Source: Solirubrobacterales bacterium (lineage in GTDB: Bacteria > Actinomycetota > Thermoleophilia > Solirubrobacterales > Solirubrobacteraceae). Taken from it: a stretch of DNA of 64,000 bases. Location: positions 1-64,000 of the forward strand of contig JAPLCJ010000004.1 of the NCBI GenBank assembly GCA_026392255.1, written 5' to 3'. A program made the position numbers and the translations under genes. The notes below the pieces were generated by a model. That model did not search any database and had not been told where the DNA came from. It saw only the letters and a program-made list of their open reading frames with translations. Shown here in pieces: positions 1-7,725 of this stretch (positions within the stretch are counted from its first letter, which is position 1; the number at the start of each line of letters is the position of its first letter).

Positions 1-563
1 TTGACACAGCCGGTTTCTCGATCAGCAACCCTGAGGTTCTGATCGGCCTGCTTATCGGCGGCATGATGGTGAACTTGTTCGCCGCCCTCTCAATGGAAGC
101 CGTTGGCCGCGCAGGCGGTGCGGTTGTCGAGGAAGTGCGTCGACAGTTCCGTGAGAAGCCAGGCATCATGGACGGCTCTGAGCGTCCGGACTATGCGGCT
201 TGTGTAGACCTTGTAACTAAGGCAGCGCAGCGCGAGATGATCATTCCGTCCCTGATTCCGATCGTGGTGACTGCCGTTGTCGCTCTCGTCAGCGTCAAGG
301 CACTTGGTGGACTCCTCATGGGTGTCATCGTTGTGGGCGTCTTCGTGGCCATCTCAATGACCGCCGGTGGTGGTGCTTGGGATAACGCCAAGAAGCTGAT
401 CGAGGATGGTGCTTTCGGTGGCAAGGGAACCCTTGCTCATGAGGCATCGATCACAGGCGACACGGTTGGAGATCCCTACAAGGACACAGCTGGTCCAGCG
501 ATCAACCCAATGATCAAGGTAGCCAACATTGTTGCGATCCTCCTGATTCCAGTAATCAGCTAG
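1..563 (+). CDS. hppA: Membrane-bound ion-pumping pyrophosphatase, C-terminal part (5' truncated)
   Basis: The frame is open from base 3 and encodes the last ~186 residues of a membrane pyrophosphatase, which couples hydrolysis of cytoplasmic PPi to export of H+ or Na+. Visible family hallmarks are [22 protein letters not shown] and the C-terminal signature [15 protein letters not shown] followed by a final hydrophobic helix ending in the stop codon. At least four hydrophobic helices can be seen. The residues that distinguish K+-dependent from K+-independent and H+ from Na+ pumps lie upstream of the window, so the subtype cannot be read. A strong intrinsic terminator follows 16 bases after the stop. 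Family assignment is secure. Confidence 0.95.
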   Translation, partial: DTAGFSISNPEVLIGLLIGGMMVNLFAALSMEAVGRAGGAVVEEVRRQFREKPGIMDGSERPDYAACVDLVTKAAQREMIIPSLIPIVVTAVVALVSVKALGGLLMGVIVVGVFVAISMTAGGGAWDNAKKLIEDGAFGGKGTLAHEASITGDTVGDPYKDTAGPAINPMIKVANIVAILLIPVIS

Positions 564-578
564 ATCAACTGAATTCGA

Positions 579-619
579 CCCGCTCTCTGCTGAGAAGTTC
601 GGCAGAGGGCGGGTTTTTT
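579..619 (+). terminator. Intrinsic terminator of hppA
   Basis: A 12-bp stem (579-590 with 602-613, one T-G pair), a loop of about 11 bases and a run of six T follow the pyrophosphatase stop codon. It is the only classical hairpin-plus-U-tract that I see in the window. Confidence 0.9.
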
Positions 620-695
620 CATGCCCTAAGTCCGCCAAGGCTGATAGGCCACGACGCGAATGGCGGTCGTAGGGCGGGCTTGAGAGAAGGGGCGG

Positions 696-1790
696 CTAGC
701 TGACTGGCTTGAGGCCAGCTGCAGCGCATCCAGCGGCAAGGGCATCGAGCCCGAATGCCTTCACCGGCCCGAGGGAGCCCGTGTTGGCAGGCCCGACCGT
801 TGCCAGGGTCCTGCCTGCGAAGGCAAGGAACTCCGCCGTCAGGTCATAGCCATTGGGGCCGTTGAGTTCTACGAAGGAAACTTGGGTGCCATCAGCGGCT
901 AAGGCCTCAGCAACGGCTACCGATCCTGACTTCGCGCGTTCGGCTGTGCTTGGGCCACCAGTTGACCCCGGGAGGGCCTTCTTCAGGCCCGCTCCGAGAA
1001 GAGCCTTTGCGCCAGGAATCTTGGTGATGCCTGCAACAGCGGCGGCTCCATAGCGAGCTGGAGCGGTCCTAGGTCCGAACCAGCCCAGATATGCGTTCAC
1101 ATCGGTGATGGCATCGGAGATCTGAGGAATCGCGAAGTGTTCTGACGAGCCAATTGAAAGCCCTACGCGGGGACCGCCTTGAGTGGCGAAGGTGTGTTCA
1201 GCCTTGGCACCGCGGACGGTTCTGATCGCTCCATCGCGATACTCGAAGCCAGGCGTCAATAAGGCGCCCGCCAGGGAGGCGAGGGTGCCGCCGCTCGCAC
1301 CGAAGCCGCCTTGGAAGAAGTAACCAACGTTGACGCTTACTGCATCAGCGCCGGCTAGGTCAAGTGCCATGCCTGCGGCAAGGTTGCCCGGTACGTAGTC
1401 ATAGCCAAACGCTGTAAGAGCAGCGATACCGGCGTTCTTCGCTTGCGCGTCGGCCTCAAACACTCTACGGATCCAAGATGGCTCACCGGTTGAGTCCACG
1501 TAGTGGGCGCCGGCATCTAGAGCAGCTTGGAAAGCAGGCTCACCTAGGCGAGCAAATGGCCCAACGGTGGTAACGATCACATCACCCTTGTCGACGAGCG
1601 AGCGGACAGAGGCAGGGTCTGTCACATCGGCCACGACTGTGTCCAGGCCGCCAAGTTCGTCAGCGAGAGCTTGGACGCGCTCTGGGCTACGGGCGGCAAG
1701 GATTGGTGTCGACCCGGCCTTCACCATTGCGCGCGCTGTGAGCTCGCCTGTGTAACCAGTTGCTCCAAAGAGAATTATCCGCGCGGCCAT
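696..1790 (-). CDS. Saccharopine dehydrogenase-like NAD(P)-binding oxidoreductase
   Basis: A 364-residue protein starting with a Rossmann fold (ARIILFGATGYTG near residues 3-15), followed by SPERVQALADELGG, TTVGPFARLGEPAF and AHYVDSTGEPSWI, the pattern of the saccharopine-dehydrogenase-like/trans-acting enoyl reductase family. The substrate is unknown; relatives include reductases acting on lipids in mycobacteria. I choose ATG 1790 over a TTG nine bases further upstream because a TAGTCT -10 box sits 8 bases upstream of 1790 and would overlap the TTG start. The gene stands alone, convergent with hppA and divergent from the permease operon. Confidence 0.8.
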   Translation of the reverse strand: MAARIILFGATGYTGELTARAMVKAGSTPILAARSPERVQALADELGGLDTVVADVTDPASVRSLVDKGDVIVTTVGPFARLGEPAFQAALDAGAHYVDSTGEPSWIRRVFEADAQAKNAGIAALTAFGYDYVPGNLAAGMALDLAGADAVSVNVGYFFQGGFGASGGTLASLAGALLTPGFEYRDGAIRTVRGAKAEHTFATQGGPRVGLSIGSSEHFAIPQISDAITDVNAYLGWFGPRTAPARYGAAAVAGITKIPGAKALLGAGLKKALPGSTGGPSTAERAKSGSVAVAEALAADGTQVSFVELNGPNGYDLTAEFLAFAGRTLATVGPANTGSLGPVKAFGLDALAAGCAAAGLKPVS

Positions 1791-1798
1791 CGAGGGCA

Positions 1799-1804
1799 AG
1801 ACTA
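1799..1804 (-). promoter_or_regulatory. -10 box for the saccharopine dehydrogenase-like gene
   Basis: TAGTCT on the minus strand, 8 bases before ATG 1790, with no Shine-Dalgarno between. It fits a leaderless start and decides the start codon. Confidence 0.6.
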
Positions 1805-1850
1805 GAGAGATCGTCTGGCGGATGCACGGGTGGGCTGTCGGCTGGACGCG

Positions 1851-1856
1851 TAGGAT
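1851..1856 (+). promoter_or_regulatory. -10 box for the first APC permease
   Basis: TAGGAT located 8 bases upstream of ATG 1865, no convincing ribosome-binding site; it supports 1865 as a leaderless start instead of an upstream in-frame codon that would overlap the divergent gene. Confidence 0.55.
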
Positions 1857-1864
1857 CAGGGCCT

Positions 1865-3865
1865 ATGGCTCGCAGGCTTCTACCCGGACTCGAACGCGTA
1901 CTTGGTGTCAACGCTCTCTTTGCGACTGCGTACGGCAATGTCGGGTCCTCTATCTATTACGCACTTGGTCTAGTTGCCAGCTACGCCCTCGGCCTCACAC
2001 CGATCGTCTTTCTGATCAGTGGCGTGCTCTTCTATCTGACGGCGGCTACCTATTCAGAAGCCACTGCGATGTACCCGGAGGCCGGAGGGTCGTCGAGCCC
2101 GATCGTCTTTCTGATCAGTGGCGTGCTCTTCTATCTGACGGCGGCTACCTATTCAGAAGCCACTGCGATGTACCCGGAGGCCGGAGGGTCGTCGAGCTTC
2201 GCACGGCACGCCTTCAATGAGTTCTGGTCCTTCTTTGCAGCCTGGGGCCAGATGCTCAACTACACGATCACCATCGCGATCAGCGCATTCTTCGTTCCCC
2301 ACTACATCGGGGGATTGTTTTGGGAGCCACTGAGGCACTCACCTGGGGACATCATCGCCGCCATCGGTGTGATCGTTCTTCTTAGTGTGGTCAATGTGGT
2401 TGGTGTCAAGGAGGCCGCTGGGCTGAACATCTTCCTTGCAGTGATCGACTTCGCGACGCAGCTGCTACTCGTCCTGGTCGGTCTCTTCCTGGTGTTTTCA
2501 CCGGAGACCCTCGCGAACAACGTCCAGTGGGGCGTTGCTCCAACGTGGACCAACTTTGTGATCGCGATCCCCGTGGGAATGATCGCCTACACCGGCATCG
2601 AGACGATCTCCAACATGGCGGAGGAGGCCAAGTCCCCGGGCAAGACAGTGCCAAAGGCAATCAACCGAGTTGTCATTGCTGTGTTTGCCATCTACGCGGT
2701 ACTGCCTGCTGTAGCACTCTCGGCACTGCCTGTGACCTGCGTTGACGGGAAGTGCCAAACGCAGCTCGGTATATCTAGCGACAAGGGTGGGTATGCCGGG
2801 GATCCCGTGCTCGGGGTGGTCAAGCAACTTTCCCTCGGACCGCTCCAGAGTGCTACGGAGATTTACGTGGGAATCCTGGCGGCCACGATTCTCTTCATCG
2901 CCACCAACGCTGGCATCATCGGGGTGTCGCGCTTGGTCTACTCAATGGGACTCCACCGACAGGTGCCCGACAGTATGCGTCAGCTACATCCCAAGTACCG
3001 CACTCCTTGGCTAGGCATCCTGCTCTTCGGGGCTATCGCCTGCGTGGCGGTAATACCAGGCAAAGCAGAGTTTCTTGGCAATCTCTACGCGTTTGGAGCA
3101 ATGTTGTCGTTCACGATTGCTCACGCAGCCGTTATCCGGCTGCGAATCACTCAGCCAGACGCCAAACGCCCTTACAGCGGTCCTGGGCGCCTCCGGTTCC
3201 GCGGAATGGATATTCCGGTGTTTGCGTCCGTTGGCGGCGCAGGGACTCTTTTTGCATGGGTCACCGTGACCTTTCTCCATCTGGATGTTGCGATCACGGG
3301 TATTGGTTGGCTACTCACGGGAGTTCTGGTCTACGCGGTGTACCGAAAGACTCAGGGCTTGGATTTGACGACGACTGTCACTGCTGATGTGTCCAAACCG
3401 GTCCTTCCTCACGAGGCTGAATATCAATCAGTTCTGGTGGCGGTTGAGGGCGGTGTGTTTGATCCCGAGCTGATCTCCACCGCGAAGGGTCTCGCGGGCG
3501 AGGCTCAGGGAGCAATCCATGTCATCGTGACCATTCCGGTGCCTGCGGAGAGTCCAATCGATGCCGAGATGCCCGTACAGGAGGCGCGAGCCAAGGCAAT
3601 CATTGAGGAAGCCCGTGTAGCTGGTGGGCGCAGAGTTACGGGGAGTGTCGTCAACGTCAGGTCAGGACAGGCCGGCCGGGTGATCGTCGATTTAGCGAAA
3701 GAGATCGGGTCTAGGGCCATCGTGTTGCCAGCCAGAGCGAAACCCGGTGGTGGGCCTTTCAGTAGAACCCTTGACACCGTTCTCGCTGAACGGCCTTGCC
3801 GCGTAATCGTGCAGTCGATACCCGACGCTTCGGGTAACCGAGGGTTCATCGGGGGACGGGCATGA
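1865..3865 (+). CDS. APC-family permease with C-terminal universal stress domain (KimA-like), carrying an internal 33-residue duplication
   Basis: A 666-residue membrane transporter of the amino acid-polyamine-cation superfamily. The N-terminal helix 1 region (ATAYGNVGSSIYYALG), the YPEAGGSSSFARHAFNEF segment after helix 2 and about a dozen hydrophobic helices are visible. From about residue 515 it carries a soluble UspA-like domain (YQSVLVAVEGG ... RAIVLPARAKPGGG ... ERPCRVIVQS). APC proteins with this tail include the potassium importer KimA, so K+ uptake is possible, but the residue aligned by eye with a KimA potassium-binding Asp is Asn here, so an amino acid substrate remains open. The segment from PIVFLISG to EAGGSSS occurs twice in tandem; the paralogue downstream has one copy. 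First gene of a tightly packed operon (ATGA overlap with the next). Confidence 0.85.
   Translation: MARRLLPGLERVLGVNALFATAYGNVGSSIYYALGLVASYALGLTPIVFLISGVLFYLTAATYSEATAMYPEAGGSSSPIVFLISGVLFYLTAATYSEATAMYPEAGGSSSFARHAFNEFWSFFAAWGQMLNYTITIAISAFFVPHYIGGLFWEPLRHSPGDIIAAIGVIVLLSVVNVVGVKEAAGLNIFLAVIDFATQLLLVLVGLFLVFSPETLANNVQWGVAPTWTNFVIAIPVGMIAYTGIETISNMAEEAKSPGKTVPKAINRVVIAVFAIYAVLPAVALSALPVTCVDGKCQTQLGISSDKGGYAGDPVLGVVKQLSLGPLQSATEIYVGILAATILFIATNAGIIGVSRLVYSMGLHRQVPDSMRQLHPKYRTPWLGILLFGAIACVAVIPGKAEFLGNLYAFGAMLSFTIAHAAVIRLRITQPDAKRPYSGPGRLRFRGMDIPVFASVGGAGTLFAWVTVTFLHLDVAITGIGWLLTGVLVYAVYRKTQGLDLTTTVTADVSKPVLPHEAEYQSVLVAVEGGVFDPELISTAKGLAGEAQGAIHVIVTIPVPAESPIDAEMPVQEARAKAIIEEARVAGGRRVTGSVVNVRSGQAGRVIVDLAKEIGSRAIVLPARAKPGGGPFSRTLDTVLAERPCRVIVQSIPDASGNRGFIGGRA
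2000..2197 (+). repeat. Exact 99-bp tandem duplication
   Basis: Bases 2000-2098 and 2099-2197 are identical over all 99 positions. The unit is in frame (33 codons) and covers transmembrane helix 2 and the following loop of the permease, so the encoded helix is doubled. There is no divergence between copies, so it is either a very recent event or an assembly artefact. Confidence 0.97.
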
Positions 3866-4050
3866 GTCAGCCGGGCGTCCACCGCTCAACTATCCGGTTT
3901 CTTGCCGCTGCGATGGTTGTCGTTGGCATCGCACTAGTTGTTCGCGCCATCTCTGCTGGAGGTGGAGTGCTCTCTATCGGAGTCCTCATGGGTCTTCTCT
4001 TCGTAGCAGCAGGAGTCGGGCGCTATTGGCTGACTGTGAGGGGCGAATGA
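3862..4050 (+). CDS. Small two-helix membrane protein between the two APC permeases
   Basis: A 62-residue protein with two hydrophobic segments (about residues 12-30 and 34-52) and a charged C-terminal end (YWLTVRGE). It overlaps the upstream permease by ATGA at 3862 and the downstream permease by ATGA at 4047, so the three genes are translationally coupled. I do not recognise a family. The position between two paralogous transporters suggests a small accessory subunit, but nothing in the sequence proves it. Confidence 0.7.
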   Translation: MSQPGVHRSTIRFLAAAMVVVGIALVVRAISAGGGVLSIGVLMGLLFVAAGVGRYWLTVRGE

Positions 4051-6005
4051 CGGCGAGAGATGAAGTCCAGGCACAACGGGTTGGCCCACTTGGGCTCTTC
4101 GCCCTCGTCTATACAACTAGTGCGGCCGGGCTCTATTTTGCGCTGGGTCTGATTGCTGACAAGGCCTTGGGGCTGACTCCACTGGTCTTCCTCGCAGGCG
4201 GTTTATTCCTTGGTCTCGCGGCCATGAGTTACACGGAGGGAGCGCTTGGGCATCCCGAGCCCGGCGGCTCTAGCTCACTTGCGCGGCATGCTTTCAATGA
4301 ACTGGTGTCCTTCGCTGCTGGGTGGGTAGTTGTGCTGGATTTCTTGGTCGTGATGGCACTGGCCGCCACCACAGCCGCCGGCTATCTGGGAACCATCTGG
4401 CCGCCACTAGGACACGGCTGGGGCAGGGCACTGACGGCAGGCTTGGTCGTCCTTTACGCCGTGGTTGCCAATGTCCGAGGGGCTAATCCGTCAGCAACGC
4501 GGAATCGCATTGTCATCGCGGTCGCGGATATTGGGATTCAGGGAATCGTGCTGGTCGTTGGGCTTGTTTTCTTGTTCGGCAAGAGCGGGCTTATTACCGC
4601 AGGGCTTGACATCGGCGTGTCACCTACCTGGCCACACGTCATTTACGCGTTGACCTTAGTAACGGTGGCCTTCACTGGCCTCGAAGCCGCCGCAAGCCTT
4701 GCCCCTGAGTTCCGAATGGACGGGTCAGGGGTCAAGCGGATGCTGTTGGGAGGCGTCGGCGTCATCGTGGTTTTGCATGTTGGTATTGCGTGCGTTGCGC
4801 TGGCGGCCGTGCCGGTAAGGGGCGGGGCCACCGACCTCGGTTCCCAATGGCTAAACGCGCCACTGGTTGGAGTGGCGCAAGGACTCGACTCAGGCACGTT
4901 CGGAGACTTTCTCGCCAAGGTTGTTGCAATCAGCGGGTTCATTGGCCTCACCGCAGCTGTTCGTTCGGCCATGCTCGGGCTTTCGCGCTTGTCGTACTCC
5001 TTGGCGCGCCACAGGCAAATCCCACGAGTGGTTGCCCGTGTCAGCGCACGGTATGGCACGCCTTGGCTGATCATCATTCTTTCGGGGCTAGCCGCCACAG
5101 GACTAGCTGCATCGGGCGACATTCGCATGCTCGCTGGGATCTACGCCTTCGGAGCCATGCTGGCCATCACGATTGCGCATCTTTCTGTACTTAAGCTCCG
5201 CTGGACTGGTGGTATGTCCACGGGGAGTTGGCGGATGCCGCTGTCGCTGGGGACCGAGAGCAGGTCGGTTCCGATTCCTGCTCTTGTCGGAGCAGTCGCC
5301 TCCGCAGCCGCGTTTGTTGCCGTACTGATTCTGCATCCTGCTGCGCGGATTGTGGGTTCGGCATGGCTGATCGGAGGCATCGTCCTCTATGTGGCTTACC
5401 GCCTGCTGACTGGGAACAGCATTGTCGGTGAGGTTGAGGTGTCAGAGCGAGCCCTCACGTATTCGGATGAGGCGGCGTCCTACGGGTCCATTCTTGTCCC
5501 CATTCTGGGCACTGATCTTGACGACGACATCGTCCAGACGGCCGGCCGCCTCGCGGGGAGCCGACATGATGACCTTCAGGAAACTGGAGCGGTCATTGAG
5601 GCGATCTGGTTCCACGAGATCCCACTGGCACTTCCACTCGATGCCTCGATTAGTCGTGAGCAGACTGAGTTAGCGTTGAGCTCTCTCAGGCACGCAAAGG
5701 CAGTGGGAGAGGAGTATCAAGGCGTGACGGTTTCCACTGCTCAGGTGAGAATCCGCAAGCTCGGTGATGGCATCGTCCGTGAAGCGAAGCGGCGTGGGGT
5801 TGATGTGATCATTCTCTCTGCCGAGGAGCCATCCAGGGCGGCAAGGACGGCACCCGCGGGTATTGGTCGTCAGGTTGGACTTGGTGAAATGACGAGGTTT
5901 GTTCTGCGGAAGGCGGCGTGCAGAGTGCTCGTGACCGTGCCGTCTACAAACGTTGACGGGACTCGTAGCCGCGACGACGATGATGAAGCCGGCGAAGCGG
6001 AGTAG
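4047..6005 (+). CDS. APC-family permease with C-terminal universal stress domain, paralogue of the preceding permease
   Basis: 652 residues with the same architecture as the gene upstream: about twelve hydrophobic helices, a GHPEPGGSSSLARHAFNE segment matching the paralogue, and a UspA-like cytoplasmic tail (ASYGSILVPILGTDLDDD ... VDVIILSAEEP ... KAACRVLVTVPS). It has a single copy of the helix 2 segment that is doubled in its neighbour. ATG 4047 is chosen because it gives an ATGA overlap and a family-like N terminus; an ATG seven codons upstream only adds residues overlapping the small gene. The tail of such proteins binds nucleotides or c-di-AMP in some relatives. Substrate unknown; potassium is favoured by the adjacent RCK genes. 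Confidence 0.82.
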   Translation: MTARDEVQAQRVGPLGLFALVYTTSAAGLYFALGLIADKALGLTPLVFLAGGLFLGLAAMSYTEGALGHPEPGGSSSLARHAFNELVSFAAGWVVVLDFLVVMALAATTAAGYLGTIWPPLGHGWGRALTAGLVVLYAVVANVRGANPSATRNRIVIAVADIGIQGIVLVVGLVFLFGKSGLITAGLDIGVSPTWPHVIYALTLVTVAFTGLEAAASLAPEFRMDGSGVKRMLLGGVGVIVVLHVGIACVALAAVPVRGGATDLGSQWLNAPLVGVAQGLDSGTFGDFLAKVVAISGFIGLTAAVRSAMLGLSRLSYSLARHRQIPRVVARVSARYGTPWLIIILSGLAATGLAASGDIRMLAGIYAFGAMLAITIAHLSVLKLRWTGGMSTGSWRMPLSLGTESRSVPIPALVGAVASAAAFVAVLILHPAARIVGSAWLIGGIVLYVAYRLLTGNSIVGEVEVSERALTYSDEAASYGSILVPILGTDLDDDIVQTAGRLAGSRHDDLQETGAVIEAIWFHEIPLALPLDASISREQTELALSSLRHAKAVGEEYQGVTVSTAQVRIRKLGDGIVREAKRRGVDVIILSAEEPSRAARTAPAGIGRQVGLGEMTRFVLRKAACRVLVTVPSTNVDGTRSRDDDDEAGEAE

Positions 6006-6008
6006 GAT
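6003..6008 (+). promoter_or_regulatory. -10 box for the RCK gene, overlapping the permease stop codon
   Basis: TAGGAT, 6 bases before ATG 6015; its first three bases are the TAG stop of the upstream permease. Suggests an internal leaderless promoter within the transport cluster. Confidence 0.5.
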
Positions 6009-6014
6009 CGGCTC

Positions 6015-6452
6015 ATGTTTGTCCTTGTAGTCGGTGTTGGCCGGGTAGGCGCGAGTGTCGCCAAACGTGCTCTTGAGCGCGGCGACACTGTGTCCGTGCT
6101 CGACCGGGATGCGCTCTCGCATGAGCAACTCGAGCAGGGAATGTCGACCACGTGGGAGGAAGCCGGAGGCCTTTTCACTGTTGGCGCTGCGCTCGAGAGT
6201 GAAGCGCTGATTGCTGCGGGCGTTGAACGTGCAGATGTTTTTGTTGCTGCCACCAACGGTGACAACACAAATCTTGTCGTTGCTCAGATTGCCAAGGAAC
6301 GGTTCCAGGTTGCCAAGGTAATTGCGCGAGTGTTGGACCCTGCGCGAGCCGAGTGGTACGGCCAGCGCGGCGGCATCGAAACGATCTGCGGTACTAGCCG
6401 GGCGATCGAGCTTGTGGATACCACGATTGCTAGCGCAGAGGCAGGGTCTTAG
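6015..6452 (+). CDS. TrkA-N (RCK) NAD-binding regulatory protein
   Basis: 145 residues forming one RCK N-terminal Rossmann domain: VVGVGRVGASVAKRAL at the N terminus binds the dinucleotide, followed by a conserved acidic residue after strand 2 (SVLDRD), VFVAATNGDNTNLVVAQIAK and VIARVLDPARAEWY. Such proteins gate potassium transporters in response to NAD(H) or nucleotides. It lacks the C-terminal RCK-C domain that the next gene has, so the two probably form a pair, as CeoB/CeoC do in mycobacteria. It is 9 bases downstream of the permease and 2 bases upstream of the next RCK gene. Confidence 0.85.
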   Translation: MFVLVVGVGRVGASVAKRALERGDTVSVLDRDALSHEQLEQGMSTTWEEAGGLFTVGAALESEALIAAGVERADVFVAATNGDNTNLVVAQIAKERFQVAKVIARVLDPARAEWYGQRGGIETICGTSRAIELVDTTIASAEAGS

Positions 6453-6454
6453 CG

Positions 6455-7123
6455 ATGTACGTGGTCATCGCAGGCGGAGGCAAAGTTGGGGTCAACCTTG
6501 CCCGCGAGCTTCTTGAGAAGGGTTATGAGGTAACGCTGATAGAGCAGCGACGTGACCGATACACCGTGATTGAGGACGAACTTGAGCATGTAGTGCAATA
6601 CGGCGATGCGACCGAGATGTGGGTTCTTGAGCGTGCTGGAGTCCTTCGCGCCGACCTCTTGGTGGCCGTCACGGGTGACGATGAGGACAACATTCTGATT
6701 TGCCAGATGGCGAAAGAGAAGTACATGTGCGAGAGGATCGTTGCTCGCGTCAACAACCCGCGCAATGTTGAACACTTCAACCTGCTTGGAATACGGCCAG
6801 CCGTGTCCGCAACGAACATGATTCTTCGGCTGATTGAGCATGAGGTGCCAAAAATTGGTCTGGTCCACCTGCTTGAGCTGACCGACGATCAGATCGAGAT
6901 CATTGAGGTAGAGGTCATTGAAGGGGCGCCGGCCGCCAACGCTGCTGTCGCCGACATTCCACTGCCTGATGGCAGCCTCATCATCAGCGTCCTGAGGCCC
7001 GATGGTGGCTTTGTACCCCGCGCTGACACCGTCATTGGAGCCGGGGACGAGGTCCTTGTCGTTCTAGCACCAGGCCTTGAAGAGCAGGTAGCAGCCGTCT
7101 TCAACGTGCCCAGCCCTTCCTGA
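6455..7123 (+). CDS. trkA: TrkA-type potassium uptake regulator (RCK-N plus RCK-C)
   Basis: 222 residues: an RCK-N domain (VVIAGGGKVGVNLAREL; acidic LIEQRRDR after strand 2; LLVAVTGDDEDNILICQMAK; RVNNPRNVEHFNLLGI) and from about residue 140 an RCK-C domain (IEIIEVEVIEGAPAANA ... VIGAGDEVLVVLAPG) that in relatives binds c-di-AMP or other ligands. Predicted to be a cytoplasmic gating subunit of a potassium uptake system. No TrkH/KtrB pore gene is present in the window; the only transporters beside it are the two APC-USP permeases, which makes them the likely partners by context. Confidence 0.88.
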   Translation: MYVVIAGGGKVGVNLARELLEKGYEVTLIEQRRDRYTVIEDELEHVVQYGDATEMWVLERAGVLRADLLVAVTGDDEDNILICQMAKEKYMCERIVARVNNPRNVEHFNLLGIRPAVSATNMILRLIEHEVPKIGLVHLLELTDDQIEIIEVEVIEGAPAANAAVADIPLPDGSLIISVLRPDGGFVPRADTVIGAGDEVLVVLAPGLEEQVAAVFNVPSPS

Positions 7124-7137
7124 GCGGGAGTAGAGGT

Positions 7138-7623
7138 ATGGCAGAGGCCATTCCAAGCCTTGCCGACACGGCCGCCACCCTCATTGGCTGGGCTGAAGGC
7201 ACTGGCGCTTTAGCTGTCGGGGTGCTGATCCCGCAGGGCGATGATGTCTCACCCGCGCTTGTCCGCTACGACCACCTTGAGGGGGTCCTCTCCGTTGCTG
7301 AGGGAGAAGAGATGCGAACTGTTCCCGCCATCGATGGGCTCGGAGGGACACCGTTGGGTGAACTTCATCTGCACAAGTTTCCCGATTTTGATGTTGATGA
7401 CGACGAGGGGAAGATCGTAGGGGCAATCGGTGGGCTTGAGAATTTGGCGCGGTCTCTGGGAGCGCTTGCAGGGTTCTTTGGAACCGAGGCCTTGGCGGCG
7501 GCTGAGTTCAGAACTGCGGATGGCGGCGCACCGTTGGAGATAGGTTCTGGAGCCGCCGGTGGTTACGCCATCTCCCGCGGGGATATCGAGTTTGAGATTC
7601 CCGACGGATGGCCTGACAGCTGA
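7138..7623 (+). CDS. Protein of unknown function downstream of trkA
   Basis: 161 residues, soluble, acidic, no signal peptide and no membrane segment. A glycine- and alanine-rich middle (residues ~100-125) and an acidic DFDVDDDEGK stretch are the only notable features. I do not recognise a family. It lies 14 bases after trkA with the same strand, so it is probably the last gene of the transport operon, before tRNA-Gln. Confidence 0.7.
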   Translation: MAEAIPSLADTAATLIGWAEGTGALAVGVLIPQGDDVSPALVRYDHLEGVLSVAEGEEMRTVPAIDGLGGTPLGELHLHKFPDFDVDDDEGKIVGAIGGLENLARSLGALAGFFGTEALAAAEFRTADGGAPLEIGSGAAGGYAISRGDIEFEIPDGWPDS

Positions 7624-7630
7624 GCATCGC

Positions 7631-7636
7631 TATTAT
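7631..7636 (+). promoter_or_regulatory. Probable -10 box of tRNA-Gln
   Basis: TATTAT 14 bases upstream of the mature tRNA 5' end, in the short gap after the preceding stop codon. No convincing -35 at normal spacing. Confidence 0.4.
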
Positions 7637-7650
7637 CAGCGCCTGATCCA

Positions 7651-7721
7651 TGCGGGATCGTCTAACGGCAAGACGTCCGGTTCTGGTCCGGGTAATCGGG
7701 GTTCGAATCCCTGTCCCGCAG
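7651..7721 (+). tRNA. tRNA-Gln (CTG)
   Basis: A 71-nt cloverleaf: acceptor TGCGGGA/TCCCGCA, anticodon loop TTCTGGT giving anticodon CTG, T-arm GGTTCGAAT, discriminator G. The U1-A72 pair and G73 are typical glutamine identity elements. CCA is not encoded. Confidence 0.93.
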
Positions 7722-7725
7722 CTTC

